Numbered from the stretch's first letter, positions 1 through 12,860 are shown. The stretch: 64,000 nt of DNA from Coprinus comatus (GCA_034638255.1 JAWPGT010000002.1:1488001-1552000); one strand, 5' to 3'. Program-made: numbers and translations. Notes: generated by a model from the sequence alone, not told the origin.

Positions 1-17
1 ACAAGAACAAGGATCCA

Positions 18-802
18 TCACTCGCCGTCACTTATACTTCCAATGTCACTCATCTCCTCGTCCTCATCCTCGTCTTCTTTGCCATCCACTGCATCTTTCG
101 TTGCGAATCTTTGAACGTATTCTATACACACTTATCAGTTCGCACGCGAGTGGTTTTGTTGCTGTATTGTTACCTACCCTTCACTTTAGCTTCATACTCC
201 TTCGGGTGACGCATCATTAGGGACGCTGCTTCGCCATTGAGAGGGTCGCTAGGATTGGGATAACTTAAGAGTTGGGGAAGGAACACTTCGAAAATGTTGA
301 ACATGTCTGCATAACAACAATGAGACTTGAGTTAATTAAACACACTTGCAACAACTCGCCAAACATAGGTGACCATGTCTGATTGATAACATCTAGGCAC
401 ACAGAACCGCTCCTATAGAAGATAAGGTTAGATAACAAGTAGGAAAGTCATGCTGAAGGGAACCAACACTTCATCGATGTTGGGGTGGAAGATCTTGTTC
501 ATAAAGCCAATACTAGGAGACTTGTAGGGGTATTGGTCTGGGATTTCCACGTGTATTTTCCATACACCCCCGACGAATGGTGCTGCAGAGTGTCATGCGT
601 TACATCGCGGAAAAGGTGGGATAGATGATACACACTATCTACAGGTCCACGGAAACGGACATAGAACTCTTGCATGTTGTCATTCACGAGGTTGACCTCG
701 TAGTCAGACATGAGCCTATGTATGATAATGTGAGTCCAGCGCTGTTGATATCTGTGAAGTTGAATGGCCATACAGCTTCATCACATCTGTCTCGATACGT
801 CG
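18..802 (-). CDS. ubc8: Ubiquitin-conjugating enzyme E2, UBE2H/Ubc8 type (5' exon unresolved)
   Basis: Transfers ubiquitin from E1 to substrates or an E3 ligase; yeast Ubc8 serves the GID/CTLH ligase in gluconeogenic enzyme turnover (family knowledge). The spliced minus-strand product contains [30 protein letters not shown], the HPN motif in [12 protein letters not shown], and the active-site cysteine in [11 protein letters not shown] (codon at 397-399). Then come [17 protein letters not shown] and an acidic tail ending [10 protein letters not shown] at the stop at 18. The acidic C-terminus is typical of UBE2H/Ubc8. Introns lie at about 122-177, 307-359, 411-470 and near 718-770. The 307-359 intron appears to use a GC donor. 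The exon beginning at 802 starts with [12 protein letters not shown] sequence after an acceptor, so a short upstream exon holding the ATG is missing; I could not place it. The opposite-strand reading frames here are shadows. Confidence 0.93.
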
Positions 803-1654
803 CTTGTTTGGGGAAGCGTAAAGGCCAGAGGAAAGAGGTTAGATAGGGGCAGATGAGTAGTAACATAGACTTATCATGTGTATTGGATATCGGAATCAGT
901 TAGAGTGAAGAGCCAGCGACAAAGGAGGAGGAATGACAATACGTGCCAAAGAGTCCAGGTCACAGTGCAGAACAGTAACCCCAAAACAGCGGAACTCACC
1001 GGCCGAGATCACTTCCTCACACTCGCTTTTGTTCTACACCGTAACATCATCTATATCCGCGGCTTCAATTTCAAATGAACACATTATCAAGTCTTAAAAT
1101 CACTACACATTACAGCCAAAGCTTCTAAGATATAGAAAAAACCGTGTTTGAGTAATCTACAACAGTTCTCCAGGTCACTAGAAACACCATCTCCCCCGAT
1201 GGTAAAAATTGTCGGCAGAAGCGGACATTAATCATGGGGTCGTGTGTGTAAGAGACAATAATGTATATGTATAGCAGATGATAATTAATGTCACATACTT
1301 TTCCATAGGTGTTGAGCCAATCATGATCAAGTGCTTCTTATACATGGACCCCGCAATCAGCCGACGGGGAGGGGTGGCAGAGTCTCGTTGGACGTGTGGA
1401 CGATGGACAGCATCCACTTGGACCTCCAGGGGTCCAGTTGTTTGTTGACTCCTGTCTGTGAAGGACGCCAGACGCGGCGATGACATAATGGATCGCGCTC
1501 TACATTCTCTGGTCATGTGACCGACCAATTCCTTTGGTTGAACTTTGGCTTCGACAGCGAGAGCTTATCCGCAAGCAAGAGATACCCTTATGCTCTCCGT
1601 TTATTTCTAAATCATTCCACCCGCTATTGACACCGCCACACTCCCAACTCTCTC
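803..1654. other. Divergent intergenic region between ubc8 and the first RhoGEF
   Basis: This stretch should hold the missing first exon and promoter of the E2 gene on the minus strand and the promoter of the plus-strand RhoGEF. Open frames at 878-1078 and 1232-1528 have no recognisable protein content. I see no repeat or RNA gene. Confidence 0.5.
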
Positions 1655-4600
1655 ATGTCTCTCAGTACTTCACCCCGAAAAACAATCCCCCTAGCCACTG
1701 GAGATCCTCGACCACGCGCCAAATCCGTGACCCCAACAACCACCAAGCGTGTTTTCTATTGCGGGGTAGTTGTAGAGGGATCGGAACATGGAAGGCGGCT
1801 ACCGGAGGGTATGCGCATCCTCCACTCTAATCACACCATGTATTTACTTTGTTGCAGACATACAGGATCTTCGTTCTTTCTCTCGGCCAACCAATATCTT
1901 TCTCAGCGAATGAAATATTATCTTCAACTTCCAGTTCTTCCTTATCCGCAACCGTAAGTTTCTATCGCACCAAAAGGTTGCGCTCCATACCGCCCAATCC
2001 ATCTCTATCGCTTCGACTTCTCAACTGCTAACAACTGATCCGGATTTACAGGAACCGATCACACAACGCAAACGCGCATTAACGGATACCTCTGCACTCG
2101 CCTCCGTCATCAATGAACTCGTCACCAGCGAGAGAACTTATGTCAAACGACTACAGATGCTTAAACATGATTATGCAGACCCGCTACGAAACTTTGCACG
2201 CAGTAAAGAAACTGCTATCATTCCCGCTTACGAGGCAAAGACGCTATTTGGAAACATCGACAACTTGCTACCCGTCAATGAAGCTCTCCTAGCGGACCTC
2301 GAGAAGATGCAGACTTCCGATGGTCCGAATACCGTCGGCGGAGTCGGTGACGTAGCTCTACGGCACTTTAAAGAATTACGAGGTTTTGAACAATATAAAC
2401 AATACTACATCAAACGAGAAGAGGCTCAACTAATATTCGGGCGAGAAGTGTCAAAGAGGTCCTCACGATTTGCTGCATATATTGACGTAGGTACTCTGTT
2501 ATTTCACAACCCAAGTGTCGTGACCGATCGTTTATAAATAGCGCATCAAGTACCAGGCTGCTGATGCTAAAAATCGGGTTGGTTTACGAGAACTACTCAT
2601 GGAGCCAGTACAACGCATACCGCGATATACTCTTTTATTCCGTATGATTCTAAAACACATGGCACCTCATGACCCACAACGACAGAAGATTTTAGAAGCA
2701 GACGAAATTGCAAGCAAAATCGCCTTGGCCGAAACAGATGAACAAACCAAACGTGCTGCTGTGTTCTATTGTCTAATTGCTACCATAGATGGCTTTCCTC
2801 CAGACCTACTATCAAATTCACGAAAATTCGTTGATTGTATCGATGTTGAGGATGTGCTTGCAGATGCTCCGGCTTCATCAACATCCTCAACGTCAACTTC
2901 TTCAAATTCCCTTCATTGCTCACTCTTTCTTTTTGATGATAAACTCGTCATCGTCAAGCGACCGGGTAATGGAGAGAAAGGAGGAAAGGCATTGTCAGGC
3001 CTAGATGAATTAGATAAAGTGACCAAGGCTGGGGGCATTCCAACAGGCAAGAAAAAAAGTGGGATGTCTTGTAAAGGAGTTATGGATGTAACCGATATTG
3101 TTGTTACTGATGTGGGAGGAGCTGGTGGGTGCATACCTCACGTCCTGTATAGTGGTTTTAACTATTTTTGTTAGACTTTCACCTGTATCTGGAGAATCCT
3201 CCTCAGGATCAAACCAACCGCTGGTCCGCTCGTCCTTTTCGAGCTCTAACAGTCGTCACTCCTCCTAATAGCAGTGATCCGGTAAGAGTAGAGGCCGATA
3301 AACAGCGTTTTCTTGAAAATCTATGGCACGTTCAAGCCATGTATAGGTCCCGGGCGGGTCAATCTGTAGTGCTTCGTGCAGAAGAACAGGAGGTTGAATG
3401 CCGTACGGGGAAGACTACCATCGCACGCACGTATTTCAATGTGTATCAACGGACTGCTTTTCTACAAGAACAGAAGAAGGTACTGTGTTAGTTCATCTTA
3501 GCCGTGGTTTTGTCACTGACAGATACTGCAGACCAAAATCGTGGTTCATATTGATCCTCTTGGTTCCGCTGACCCTATGCCATTTGGTATTGGTGCTCCA
3601 CCATTTGCGCGAATACGTGTCCAACCTCTTGCGGGCGGTTTGTGTCGCTATTCCGTATCATCAAACGACCCATCTGATGAAGCGGAAGAGGACATAGTCC
3701 AGACAGAGCGAGTTCCAAGTCGTGTCGTGCAAACAAGTAAGTTTTGCTTGGGTCTCCGAACATCGCATGTTGCTGAGGTCATCTAGTACACCAATTTGGG
3801 TTATTTGAATTTAGGACTGGAAAAAATTCTATACCCTCAACTCCGACGAGCCGCTCTCGAGTAGCCATGTTTGGTCTTGATGCAATATCTCGGAACATAT
3901 TTAATGGACGTCCCGGATCCGCCATGGACTTTTTCGCTGGATCACTCAATGGTCATCGTCGATCAAAGTCATCAACGATTAGTCGGTCATCGACATATAC
4001 TCACACAAATGTCACCAATGACGGCAGTTTAGCCAAGTTCTCGTCGCGGTTGTCCACCTCCACCACACCAACAACTGTATTCTCTATGGATGATGACGCA
4101 TCATTTTTTGCGTCTAAATCATCAAGGAATTCAAAGAGATTGTTCCGAAGAAATAGGTCACCTGGTGCTTCTACATCGGAATCAGAGAAAGAATTAAGTA
4201 GACCTGCGTCGCGGAATGATCTATTATCCAGCCCTTCGAAAGAGAGTCGTCCTGAGTACAGTGACTACGAGGACGATGGCCCGACCTCTGAGAATATCAA
4301 GAGAATTGACACTTCAGACTATAATCTTGCCATGCAACTGGAGCTTGCCAGACAGAATAGTCTAAAGCAACAGCCACAAGCAACCTTAGCATTGGATGTA
4401 CCGGTGGAAGACACCATCTATGAGGGTTAGTAATTACCCTCATTCTGATCTTGAAATTGACGTCATACTTCATTCAGAGGAGCCTCCTTCCGCTTTACAT
4501 TCGAAGGCGTCATCGGCTGATGACATAGGACTAAGATTAAATTTATTACAGACACCCGATCACTTGGCCCGACCAGCATCCCGACAGTCTGATCGCCGCC

Positions 4601-6122
4601 CTTTCGGACCCCGGAGTCCTTCACCTTTGCTTTCACCTCCAAGTCCTGAAAGCACACACTCAAGTGAACTTCCCTATCTTTCCGATGACCCACGATCACC
4701 ATCTGCATCACCCGAAACCAAAACACCTTTTCCCAGTTACCCAATGGCTTACCAACACCTATACCTCGCAGCAAACGACAACCTTTTCATCCCACCGGTA
4801 ATACGGATGCTACACCGAAGCAATCGACTTCAGCTCCTACAAGTAGCCTTGCCTCTGGTCAAATTGAACCTCTATCTATAAAAAAGAAGAATTCTGGCCG
4901 GTCCACCACCGCAAGTTCACCTCTTGCGCGTAGAGTCAATAACACACGCAGTTCCCCTCGAGGGAACCGTATAGTTTCTCCACGACGTGTATCTCCTCAA
5001 ATTCGTAAAACGAAACATCACCAATCACAATCATCCCCCTCCAGCATGAAGATTGAAAATTTGGAACAAATTACATTACTTGCGGAGTCAACAAAGGAGG
5101 GTGTAAGTTATTATAGTTCATTTTTTAGTGAATACGTAAGAGACTGATAATGTATATTGCACCAGATCGAACTTTCCAGACGAGTAGTTAAAAAGATTAG
5201 AGCAGAGGTTGATGTAAACCGCTTCTCAAGGTCTACGGGTCGAAATTCGTTTCATGAAGAAAAAGAACCTTCTACTCGACCTGCATCACCAGACAAGAAT
5301 ATGCGAGGTCAAACTACACCTTTGGTGAGTACATAGATCAAGCGACCTCTTGTGTTCTTAATAAGAAAACAAAAAACTAATAAGTTGCCTTTTCGCAGAC
5401 CAAAGAAGCTCAAGCGCGAATGGAAGAAATGCGTGCTCTGATAGGTCGAAGACAAGGAACGGAGCTTACACCTGTTTCACGGACTCGTTCAAGTATCTTT
5501 GAATCGTCAACTTCAAGTTCACGATCTTCAATGTCTATGTCTACGTCTACTACGGATGACGTGTGTCGGAAACTTGAAGATTTGTTTTTAGACGCTGACA
5601 AGAGTCTCGCGCAAGCATCTTCACATCATGAGACACTTCATAACCAGCTAAAAGTTCTGACAACTGATTTTCGAGAGGTGAGGATTTACCTTGATGATAC
5701 CAAAAACGAAATGACTTATAAAAAAGAAAAATCAAATTTATAGAAAGCAATTGAGCTCGAACGTGCGAAACTGGATTTGCAGAATGCTAGGCGACAATGT
5801 GAACTTGTTAAAAGTTTACTAGCTGATGCAACTGCTGAGAAGGAGATCATGTATGAAGCATTCAATGAAGAATTGGATAGCATGTACAACGATATCAATC
5901 TACCAGACGAAGAAGCTTGGGAAGCTTTGACATCGGACTTGCGAAAGACCAAGGAGGCAAGGAATAATTTCAGTAGAGAGAATTCGTATGTTCATGTTTT
6001 ATTATTACAATTATTTAACTTACATTTCATTAATTAGGCAACTGAAACGCGATCTTGCTGAACTTCAATTACAGCAGGCGGAATGGGGTGCACTACTTCG
6101 GGCTAATGGACTTATCTCATAG
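1655..6122 (+). CDS. Rho guanine nucleotide exchange factor (DH-PH), long C-terminal coiled coil
   Basis: Predicted activator of Rho/Cdc42-type GTPases. A DH domain spans about 2090-2760: it begins near SVINELVTSERTYVKRL and carries the CR3 helix motif EPVQRIPRYTLLF (about 2602). A PH-like region follows, with CSLFLFDDKLVIVKRP at about 2917 and ARIRVQPLAGGLCRYSV at about 3611. Then comes a serine-rich segment (3870-5060), and the end is helical and probably coiled coil (5400-6122, ending WGALLRANGLIS). At least nine introns interrupt the gene; some boundaries are uncertain (first intron near 1750-1857, and a frame change near 4740-4800). The start at 1655 is the first ATG of a frame that can be joined to the DH exons. 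The gene lies tail to tail with a second DH-PH gene. I cannot say which GTPase it acts on. Confidence 0.85.
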
Positions 6123-6502
6123 GCGGGTCCCCGCTTCTAATATCACTCATTTTCATTTCATTCTTTTTGCATTTTTCATGTATCATCTTACATTATGTTG
6201 TACATTTTGGCTATATTTCATTGGGTTCATGGACATTCTCTTCTTTCACATTTTGTTCTCAGCTTGACGCTACCGGCTTTAGCACTATTGTTTGTTAGAC
6301 ACAAGAATAGATTACATATATTTGTTTGACAGTTTGGAAATTGGCAAGGAAATAAGGATACAAAAGAGAAGAAATAATGGCGATGCATACTGAACTAGAA
6401 CATAATTTACAGCTACACAACAGGTAAACGGGACATTATTGGAAAGGTATATGAAATAGACAAGAAACCTGCAAAATTGATCTAATGGCTAGGCAGAGAT
6501 GG
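6123..6502. other. Convergent 3' intergenic region
   Basis: This 380-bp gap lies between the stop codons of the two tail-to-tail RhoGEF genes. It is AT-rich, with no recognisable gene; it presumably carries both 3' untranslated regions. Confidence 0.5.
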
Positions 6503-9500
6503 TCAATTAATGGAATTACGCTCCCTAGGTTGCAAGAGGCTGTGTGGTTTGCTTCGTATCGAACCCCTTCGCCATCGTCGGAGGAGTGGGGAACTAGTTT
6601 CTGAAACCGGGCTATCCACAAGTGGAGGTGAACTTGAGCCAATATGGAAGAAATCCTTCACGTTGCGAACAAGAGAAGACCTAGAACCATACCGTTCGCT
6701 GGTGGACGATGAAGCGGACCTACTTAGAGGGCTGTTGCCAGGAGAATGAGGAGTAGGAATAGTGATAGATGTGTTTGATGAATATACAGACGTAGAAGCA
6801 GAAAACGCGGAAGATGGATGTGATAGTTCTGCTGCATCCCGTGGATGAGCTGGCAAAGATTGGATACTCAAAGTCTTTCCATTTCGACGAGAAGAAATTG
6901 GTACTGATAAGTCTGATGTCTCTTGTCCAATCTTGAGTGTTGTCAAGCTATCACATCTAACTTTACGCCGAGGTATTCTAAGGCTCTCCTGCTTCGAAAG
7001 TCGATTTTTGGCCATCCCAGCTACACTGATAGCGGAGGCAGACCGAGTGAAACCAGAACGTTCCACATGTTGTTTTGGACTGGGAAATAACTCCTCGTCA
7101 TGTAAACTTGCATATCGGCGTGCTGAGAGACAAGACTGAGAGGCTACGTCCTGGAAATCCTGATCAACCTGTAGTCTAGCGCTAGCAGAAGATCGTCGAA
7201 TCAAAATAGAATCAGGATCATGACCAATGGGTGAGAAAATTGATTTCACGGAGACAGAAGATGAGCGTCGGATGGAAGAACCGGACCGTTCTGCGAGAAC
7301 GGATGATGGTTCTCTCCTGGGTTTCCTGGTATTTGAGTGAATTCGCATGGATGGCTCTGATAGCTCAGTATCCGAGCCCATCGGCCCGGAATGTATGGAC
7401 ATTTCTGCGTCTTTTACCAGTTCCTCAGGGTCGTCTTTTCCGTAACTAGGGATTGGTTCGTTCTTCCAGGTGAGTTTAGAAGACATGGATTCGCGGATGG
7501 ATTGTAGCCATATTGCCTTCTCAGCTTCACAAGCAACCGAAATGTCGAATCGAATGCCCGACGATGAAAGGCGGAACGAATACGGCAGGGTTGCTAAAAA
7601 TAGACAAATTAGTTAACAATCAACAAAGTGATAGAGAACACAAACCTTCATCGTCTGCGACATCTCCGGCTTCAAATTCAGAGAGAGGAAACCAATGGCG
7701 TGGCTCATACTTTTTCCCTTTAAGTATCTTTACGAGAATGAGATATCCGGAGTACAGAAAGGCCCCTAGATACTTGGCCTTTGCACTCATCAAGTCATTG
7801 AAGGACTGACGGGGATGATAGTGTAAAACATCCACTGAGTCTGCCAGGATACAAGGACCAAGTGAAGATATAAACGATGGAGAGAGGGTATATGTGGGTA
7901 TATGCACATCAGACAAGCTAGAGGAGGGAGAAGCGGGGGTTGAAGGCAGAACAAGACGAGAAATAATGAGTGATGACTTTGTGATTGCCTCTTGCATACG
8001 ACGAGCTTCATCAACAGCCCCTACTACATCTCGCATAGCTCGTATCGCAGCCCCAATGACTACATCAAATTCCTGAAATTCAGGAGTTGACCTCCTAGGT
8101 TTCAGCTGTTCAAGCAATAGAGGGTATTTGCAGATGCGTTGAACTGGCTTAATCATGTAATCTGTGAGTGCCAGCTTTGCTCGATAATCGAAACATCGAT
8201 CTGTCTCCTTCATGGACGGTCCGGCTATACCTGGGCTACATGGAACTATAGCGCCAATTCTCTTTGGCCCGTTCATCTTGTCCGACGGAATATTGAGTAA
8301 GTTTGGCTGTATCTCGATCGTTTCGGATGTGAGCTTGTCCCCATCTTCTCGGTTCATCCGCGATGCAATACGTAAACAACGCTGTTCAAACATTTCCCAA
8401 TCGGATGGATACTGAGATATAAGTCTCCGGATGATGGCCAGCGCTTCGGAATGACCAGAACAGTAAGTCTGATAAGCATTGAATCGTGCAGCCTGTAGAA
8501 CATGAGACATGGGACAGTATTTATGAATGAAGCAAACCTAACCTCCGCTACAAATACATCAGAAACAGCTTCCACGATGGAGAATAAACTCGAGCTATCA
8601 TTGATTTCAAAACTCGTGAGATCGGTGTTGCCTTCCGAAATGGTCAAAGGTGACAACACATCTTGTAGCTCGCGTACAAATTCCTCGTGGATAGAGAGAA
8701 TATCCTTCAAATTACGGGACACGATGTTGATTTCTCTTTCTGTAAGAGCTGGTTTAATAGAATTTGAGGAAGAAGACGAAGCCATTCCCTCTCCAACGGC
8801 AGGAGACGGGCCGACCTGTAGAGCAGAATACGAATACGAATTGATCCATGGTCCAGAAGCAAAAGTTACGGAAGCGCGAGAAAAAGCCGACACCCGTAGT
8901 TCAAAAGAATGTAGCTGCTGAATATATGCCTGCGCTTTCGTCAGAAATTAATCTCAGACAATAGAGTGGACTAGTTACTGTGAGTAAGATTCCCAAATCT
9001 CGCACATAGTCCATCTCCGTAACGAGTAACTCTCTTAACACATGTAGCATTCGAGTAGCTTCCTTTGAGAGGGATTCACAGTTGGTAGGGGAAATGTTCT
9101 CTTCAATGGAATTACCGTCTTCGCTGTGTGTAAATTCCTCGGAATCGTTGTCCAACTGAAAGGTGGCGCGCAGATGCCGTAAAGGAGATGTTATTTTGCT
9201 CTTGGATGCTCCTTGCAGCTCAGAATCCGATTCCGAATCTGCGCTTGAATGAATGCCTGGCGCCAGCATGGGATATGAGAGACAACGTTTTAGACAACCC
9301 TTAAGACCGAAAGCAGTAACATGCGGCAAAGTTGAGGCAGGAAACGAGGCAGAGGGTGAAACGGGAATAACAGGCGGGCGTGTATCGCAAGCGAGAGTTT
9401 TGCGTAAAGGCCTTTTGGGCGGCGTGGGGGGTGTAGATATCCAAGTTGGTGGTGTTGCAAACAGTATTTGGAGAGACATGCACGAGTTGGATGGAGTGGT

Positions 9501-9764
9501 GACTTTTATGAGCACATTCGGGTCCTTATCAACTTGGCATGGGTTATCTGGAGCTGGTAGGGTATCTTGAAACGGCGGAAAGGTGGGGGTTGGGGTGCAT
9601 ACAGGCGATGCAATGATGGTTGGGAGAGGAAGAAAACCGCCAAGTACGAGCCTCTTGGGTGTGGTAGAGTTATCCTGGGAGGGTGGGGAGAGATGGGGAG
9701 AGATGTGGGTGGTGCAGGGATCATTGAAGACGTTGAGATGGGCTGTGGGGGGCAGAACCTGCAT
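6503..9764 (-). CDS. Second Rho guanine nucleotide exchange factor (DH-PH)
   Basis: Predicted Rho-family GTPase activator, distinct in sequence from its tail-to-tail neighbour. Reading on the minus strand there is a proline/serine-rich N-terminus (9764-9130). The DH domain starts at about 9070 with MLHVLRELLVTEMDYVRDLG and continues through ILSIHEEFVRELQDVLSPL to the CR3 motif DYMIKPVQRICKYPLLLEQL (about 8155-8100). A PH-like region follows (YLGAFLYSGYLILVKILKGK near 7760, then FDISVACEAEKAIWLQSIRE across an intron near 7600). A long serine-rich tail ends in PRERNSIN. MIKPVQRICKYPLLL is the family hallmark. I chose the ATG at 9764 because upstream in-frame sequence lacks coding character. Introns lie near 8940-8980, 8490-8545 and 7590-7650. 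Confidence 0.87.
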
Positions 9765-10271
9765 TGGAGAAAGGGAGAGAGAGACGGGGGAGGGGGAGGA
9801 GGGAGTTAAGTCAGCTATTATGTATGAGACGATCAGGCTGGAATACGATAGGCAGGTTGGCATTTGTGGGGTGAACTGTATAAGAGCGAAACATCCTTGT
9901 AGTGTATAATTAAGCTTGGATCGTCTTCGCGGTTGCCAAACGCTTCGGGACTCGGCCCTTGTCACATCAGCCCATCCCGCCACCATCGGTATCTCGTCTT
10001 CATGGTGGGATCAACCGTTTTTCTGAGTACCCCAGGGCCCATAACATGCCTAGGCTCCCGAGTTCTGGAAGTGCGGCTCTACATATCGTCTGCTCAACTT
10101 CTCTTGGAGCTGCGAACCACGTCCGATATAAATTGTTTAAGAAGTAAGACTTGTGTCCGAAAATACAAAAATACACACCAAATAAGTACCGCGGCAACTT
10201 CCCTTCCACATCCAACAATATAAATATATCACTCGACGCTTCTTGATCGCAGATAATGCTACCAGGACCTT
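9765..10271. other. Intergenic, no gene seen
   Basis: This is upstream sequence of the minus-strand RhoGEF, up to the left end of the fold-back element. Short open frames here (for example 9933-10223) lack coding character. Nothing else is recognisable. Confidence 0.4.
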
Positions 10272-10383
10272 GGAATATCCCCCATGAGCCTAGATTTCGA
10301 AACGAACAAAAATAGAGGGTCTGTCGAGCACGCAATTCGGTTCTCCAAGTCCCAAAACAACACTGCCTTATTTAGTGTAATCT
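10272..10383 (+). repeat. Left inverted-repeat arm of the fold-back element
   Basis: About 112 bp, complementary to the outer and inner parts of the arm at 10933-11209. It matches with scattered substitutions and lacks a central block of about 150 bp. Confidence 0.7.
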
Positions 10384-10932
10384 AAGAAACAAATTGATGG
10401 GTGACCATCAAAGTCACATCAAATCCTTCATCCGGCCATCATCCGGCCATCAGTTTCATCAAATCAAAATCACAGAGAGTACAAATCTTCGTTTTCTACA
10501 AGCATATCACAGTTTCTTGTTATGTTTTTCAGAGGGATCTACTGTAGCTACAGTACATCGAGGTCGACTCCAATAGTTCAATACAACCACTATCTGGTAG
10601 AACATTTTGATACTTCTTGCAATAGGTTAGAGTGAGATCACGAGAGGCAGTGGGTAGTTACTCAATATTCTGTTTAAAAGCTTACGCACAGTAATGTGGC
10701 TATGATATTACAACAACACATGCTTCCTGCTCACTTCACTTCAAGCAGGCAAAAGATCCAATAAGTTGCTATATTATTTTCTGCTCACCTCACGATAAGT
10801 TATAATACGACCAATAGTCAAGGCAAAACCGATGATATATCAGTCATCAATTCATCATTGATGTCCATCATGATGGATCTGATAGCATCAACGCTTTTTT
10901 CTCAGACTGACAGGGTCATCAACTTGCTTTTG

Positions 10933-11209
10933 AGACTACACTAAATAAAACAGGTATTGTTTTGGGAACTGGAGAACCGAATTGCGTGCGCGACAGCCCC
11001 TCGACTAAAATTAGTGCAAATGAACAATAATTTGGCTCCAGGACAGCAGGCCGGATCCAAAAAACATGGGAAATGTGAGGATTTTGTGTACAACAAGACT
11101 GGAAAACAAAATTTTGAGGTAGACCGGAGGCAAAAATGGACAAAAATCGGCCACATTTGGTGATTTTTTCGATGCCAAATTTCGGATCCAGGCTCATAGG
11201 GGATATTCC
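10933..11209 (-). repeat. Right inverted-repeat arm of the fold-back element
   Basis: About 277 bp, the longer arm. Its ends pair with the left arm at 10272-10383; the middle (about 10998-11165) has no partner in this window. Confidence 0.68.
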
Positions 11210-11296
11210 TAAGCTACCCCAGAGAATGACAAGAAAAATCCACCAAGAAAAAAAAGTTATAAATAATGAAAATATTCAAAATTAGCATAAAAATAA

Positions 11297-12860
11297 TCAA
11301 TAGAGATCAAGTTTATCGTCCGATCGCGGGACAAATCGTATATTCTTCATCTCGGCCTCCCGCTTACGTGCCTCTTCTTTGTCGAGGAATTTACGTAAAA
11401 GACCGACCTTGGGTCCAGTGAAAACTCTGTATACTGCTTGCTGAGCAGGGTCAAGGTTCTACAGTGATTTATTGATCGATTTAGCAAAACCAATAAGATA
11501 ACACAAATTACAAGTTCACGCACAGCACTAGCCGGAGGAGTTTCTGAAAATCGTTGTATACCTTTGCGTTTAAATGAAGGGATTCCAGTTGCCGTAAGGT
11601 GTTCCAGATGTACCAATTTCTTCATGAGCATGTGAACCGCTTCCAATGAAAGCCGATCACAGTAAGACAAATGCAATCTCTCCAGTCCAGTAGCATGCTC
11701 GGCAAGTGCAAAGATTGCGATATCTGTCAGCTTTTGTATCCGTACGAGACTGAGACGTCTGAGATTGTTCAGAGAGGCCAATTCAAAGACCGTCAGATCA
11801 GTCAGGTTGCGACAAACTTAGTGGAAGACACAGATCAATCTAATGTGGCTTTATATGGAATTAAAGGGAAGGAACGGTGGTACTCACAGGCAACATCAAC
11901 ACATCTCAAGTTAATACAATGTCTCGCCAGCGCAATAACACCACGATCTGTTATGTTGGGAACATGCGCAAGCATGAGAACGTCGAGATGGCCTTGTAGT
12001 CGAGTAATGCATTCTAGAGCGTAATCGGTGAGTTGTGTACATCCGGATAGAATCAGAGTTTGTATTCGTGGTGCATGGCACACGATTCCATCAATAGCAT
12101 CATCCGTTATCCTGCAGCCGGTAAGGTCAAGTACTCTCAGATTTTCGGCTCGGTGACGTAGAAGCAGCGGAGGTAGTACTTCAAGTATGGTGATAGGTCT
12201 GTGGGGTAAAGGTTTATCATCCTTCCCAGAACTCGAATTTATCGATGCGTCATCAGGTACGAATGATGGAAAGGCTTTGTCAGTTAATCCAATACAATGT
12301 GCTAGGCGAAGCGTCCGCAATTTTCTAAAATTTTCATTCTCAGCATGAAACCATATGGAACCTATGAGAGCATACCTCGAAAAAGACCAGACATCTCTGA
12401 GACCAAGCGCTGATAGAAGAGGTAAGTCTCCTATATCAAGTTCCATAAGACCCAAACATGTCCTTGCAATAGATGTTATAGAAGAATCTGTTAGACAGAC
12501 AGCTCCGTTCAATCGTATCGATTGCAATGGCAAGGATTGGCTCGTCATCTCCGAAATTGCAACATCAGTGACTTGAGAACACCCTGAAAGATCCAATTCT
12601 TGCAAATTGATTGCATTTTCAGCCAAAGTTATTACCGTCCTGTCCGTTATGTTATGTACACCAGAAAGAATAGCGGTTTCTATATGAGGGCAGCCTCGGA
12701 ATGCGGCTGCAAGTTCATCATCCAGGATTTGTAAATTCGCTGGGCCCTGTAGAATGAGATGTCGAACACGCCTATATTCGTGTGGATCGGGGAGTCTGTT
12801 GGCAATGCTGATCATGTCGTCATGAAAAGAGGTAGATTCAGATTCTACATCTTCAATCAT
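11297..12860 (-). CDS. Leucine-rich-repeat protein, Grr1/AMN1-type LRRs (N-terminus uncertain)
   Basis: Probably a substrate receptor of an SCF-type ubiquitin ligase or an AMN1-like regulator. Cysteine-containing LRRs repeat through the product, for example LQELDLSGCSQVTDVAISEM, LRVLDLTGCRITDDAIDGI, IQTLILSGCTQLTDYALECI and LERLHLSYCDRLSLEAVHML. This is the consensus of Grr1/Pof2-type F-box proteins. The C-terminus ends RFVPRSDDKLDLY. Introns lie near 12307-12373 (length divisible by three, so the open frame reads through it), 11815-11885 and 11462-11520. I could not find an F-box upstream of the ATG at 12860. Either it sits in an unresolved exon around 12861-13060, or this is an LRR-only protein. 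A plus-strand frame (12759-13322) overlaps the N-terminal part and is treated as a shadow. Confidence 0.82.

Larger units (their letters stand above)
10272..11209. mobile_element. Fold-back / MITE-like element with long imperfect inverted repeats
   Basis: The left arm (10272-10383) and right arm (10933-11209) are inverted copies of each other. Outer ends: GGAATATCCCCCATGAGCC at 10272 against the complement of GGCTCATAGGGGATATTCC ending at 11209. Inner blocks: CGCAATTCGGTTCTCC near 10331 against GGAGAACCGAATTGCG near 10971, and TTATTTAGTGTAATC near 10368 against GACTACACTAAATAA at 10933. The right arm carries roughly 150 extra bases (about 10998-11165) that the left arm lacks. The spacer is about 550 bp and holds no credible gene. 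No clear target-site duplication was found (TT on the left, TA on the right), so superfamily is unassigned. The inverted repeat is directly visible; its mobility is inferred. Confidence 0.72.

Noticed and set aside
9253..9909. Glycine-rich plus-strand open frames
   Set aside because: Antisense shadows of the proline-rich N-terminus of the minus-strand RhoGEF.
8901..9986. Extension of the second RhoGEF to 9986
   Set aside because: The sequence upstream of the ATG at 9764 has no coding character and the earlier apparent start is not ATG-supported by homology.
10919..11197. Minus-strand open frame as a transposon-encoded protein
   Set aside because: It lies entirely in the right arm of the fold-back repeat and has no recognisable transposase motif.
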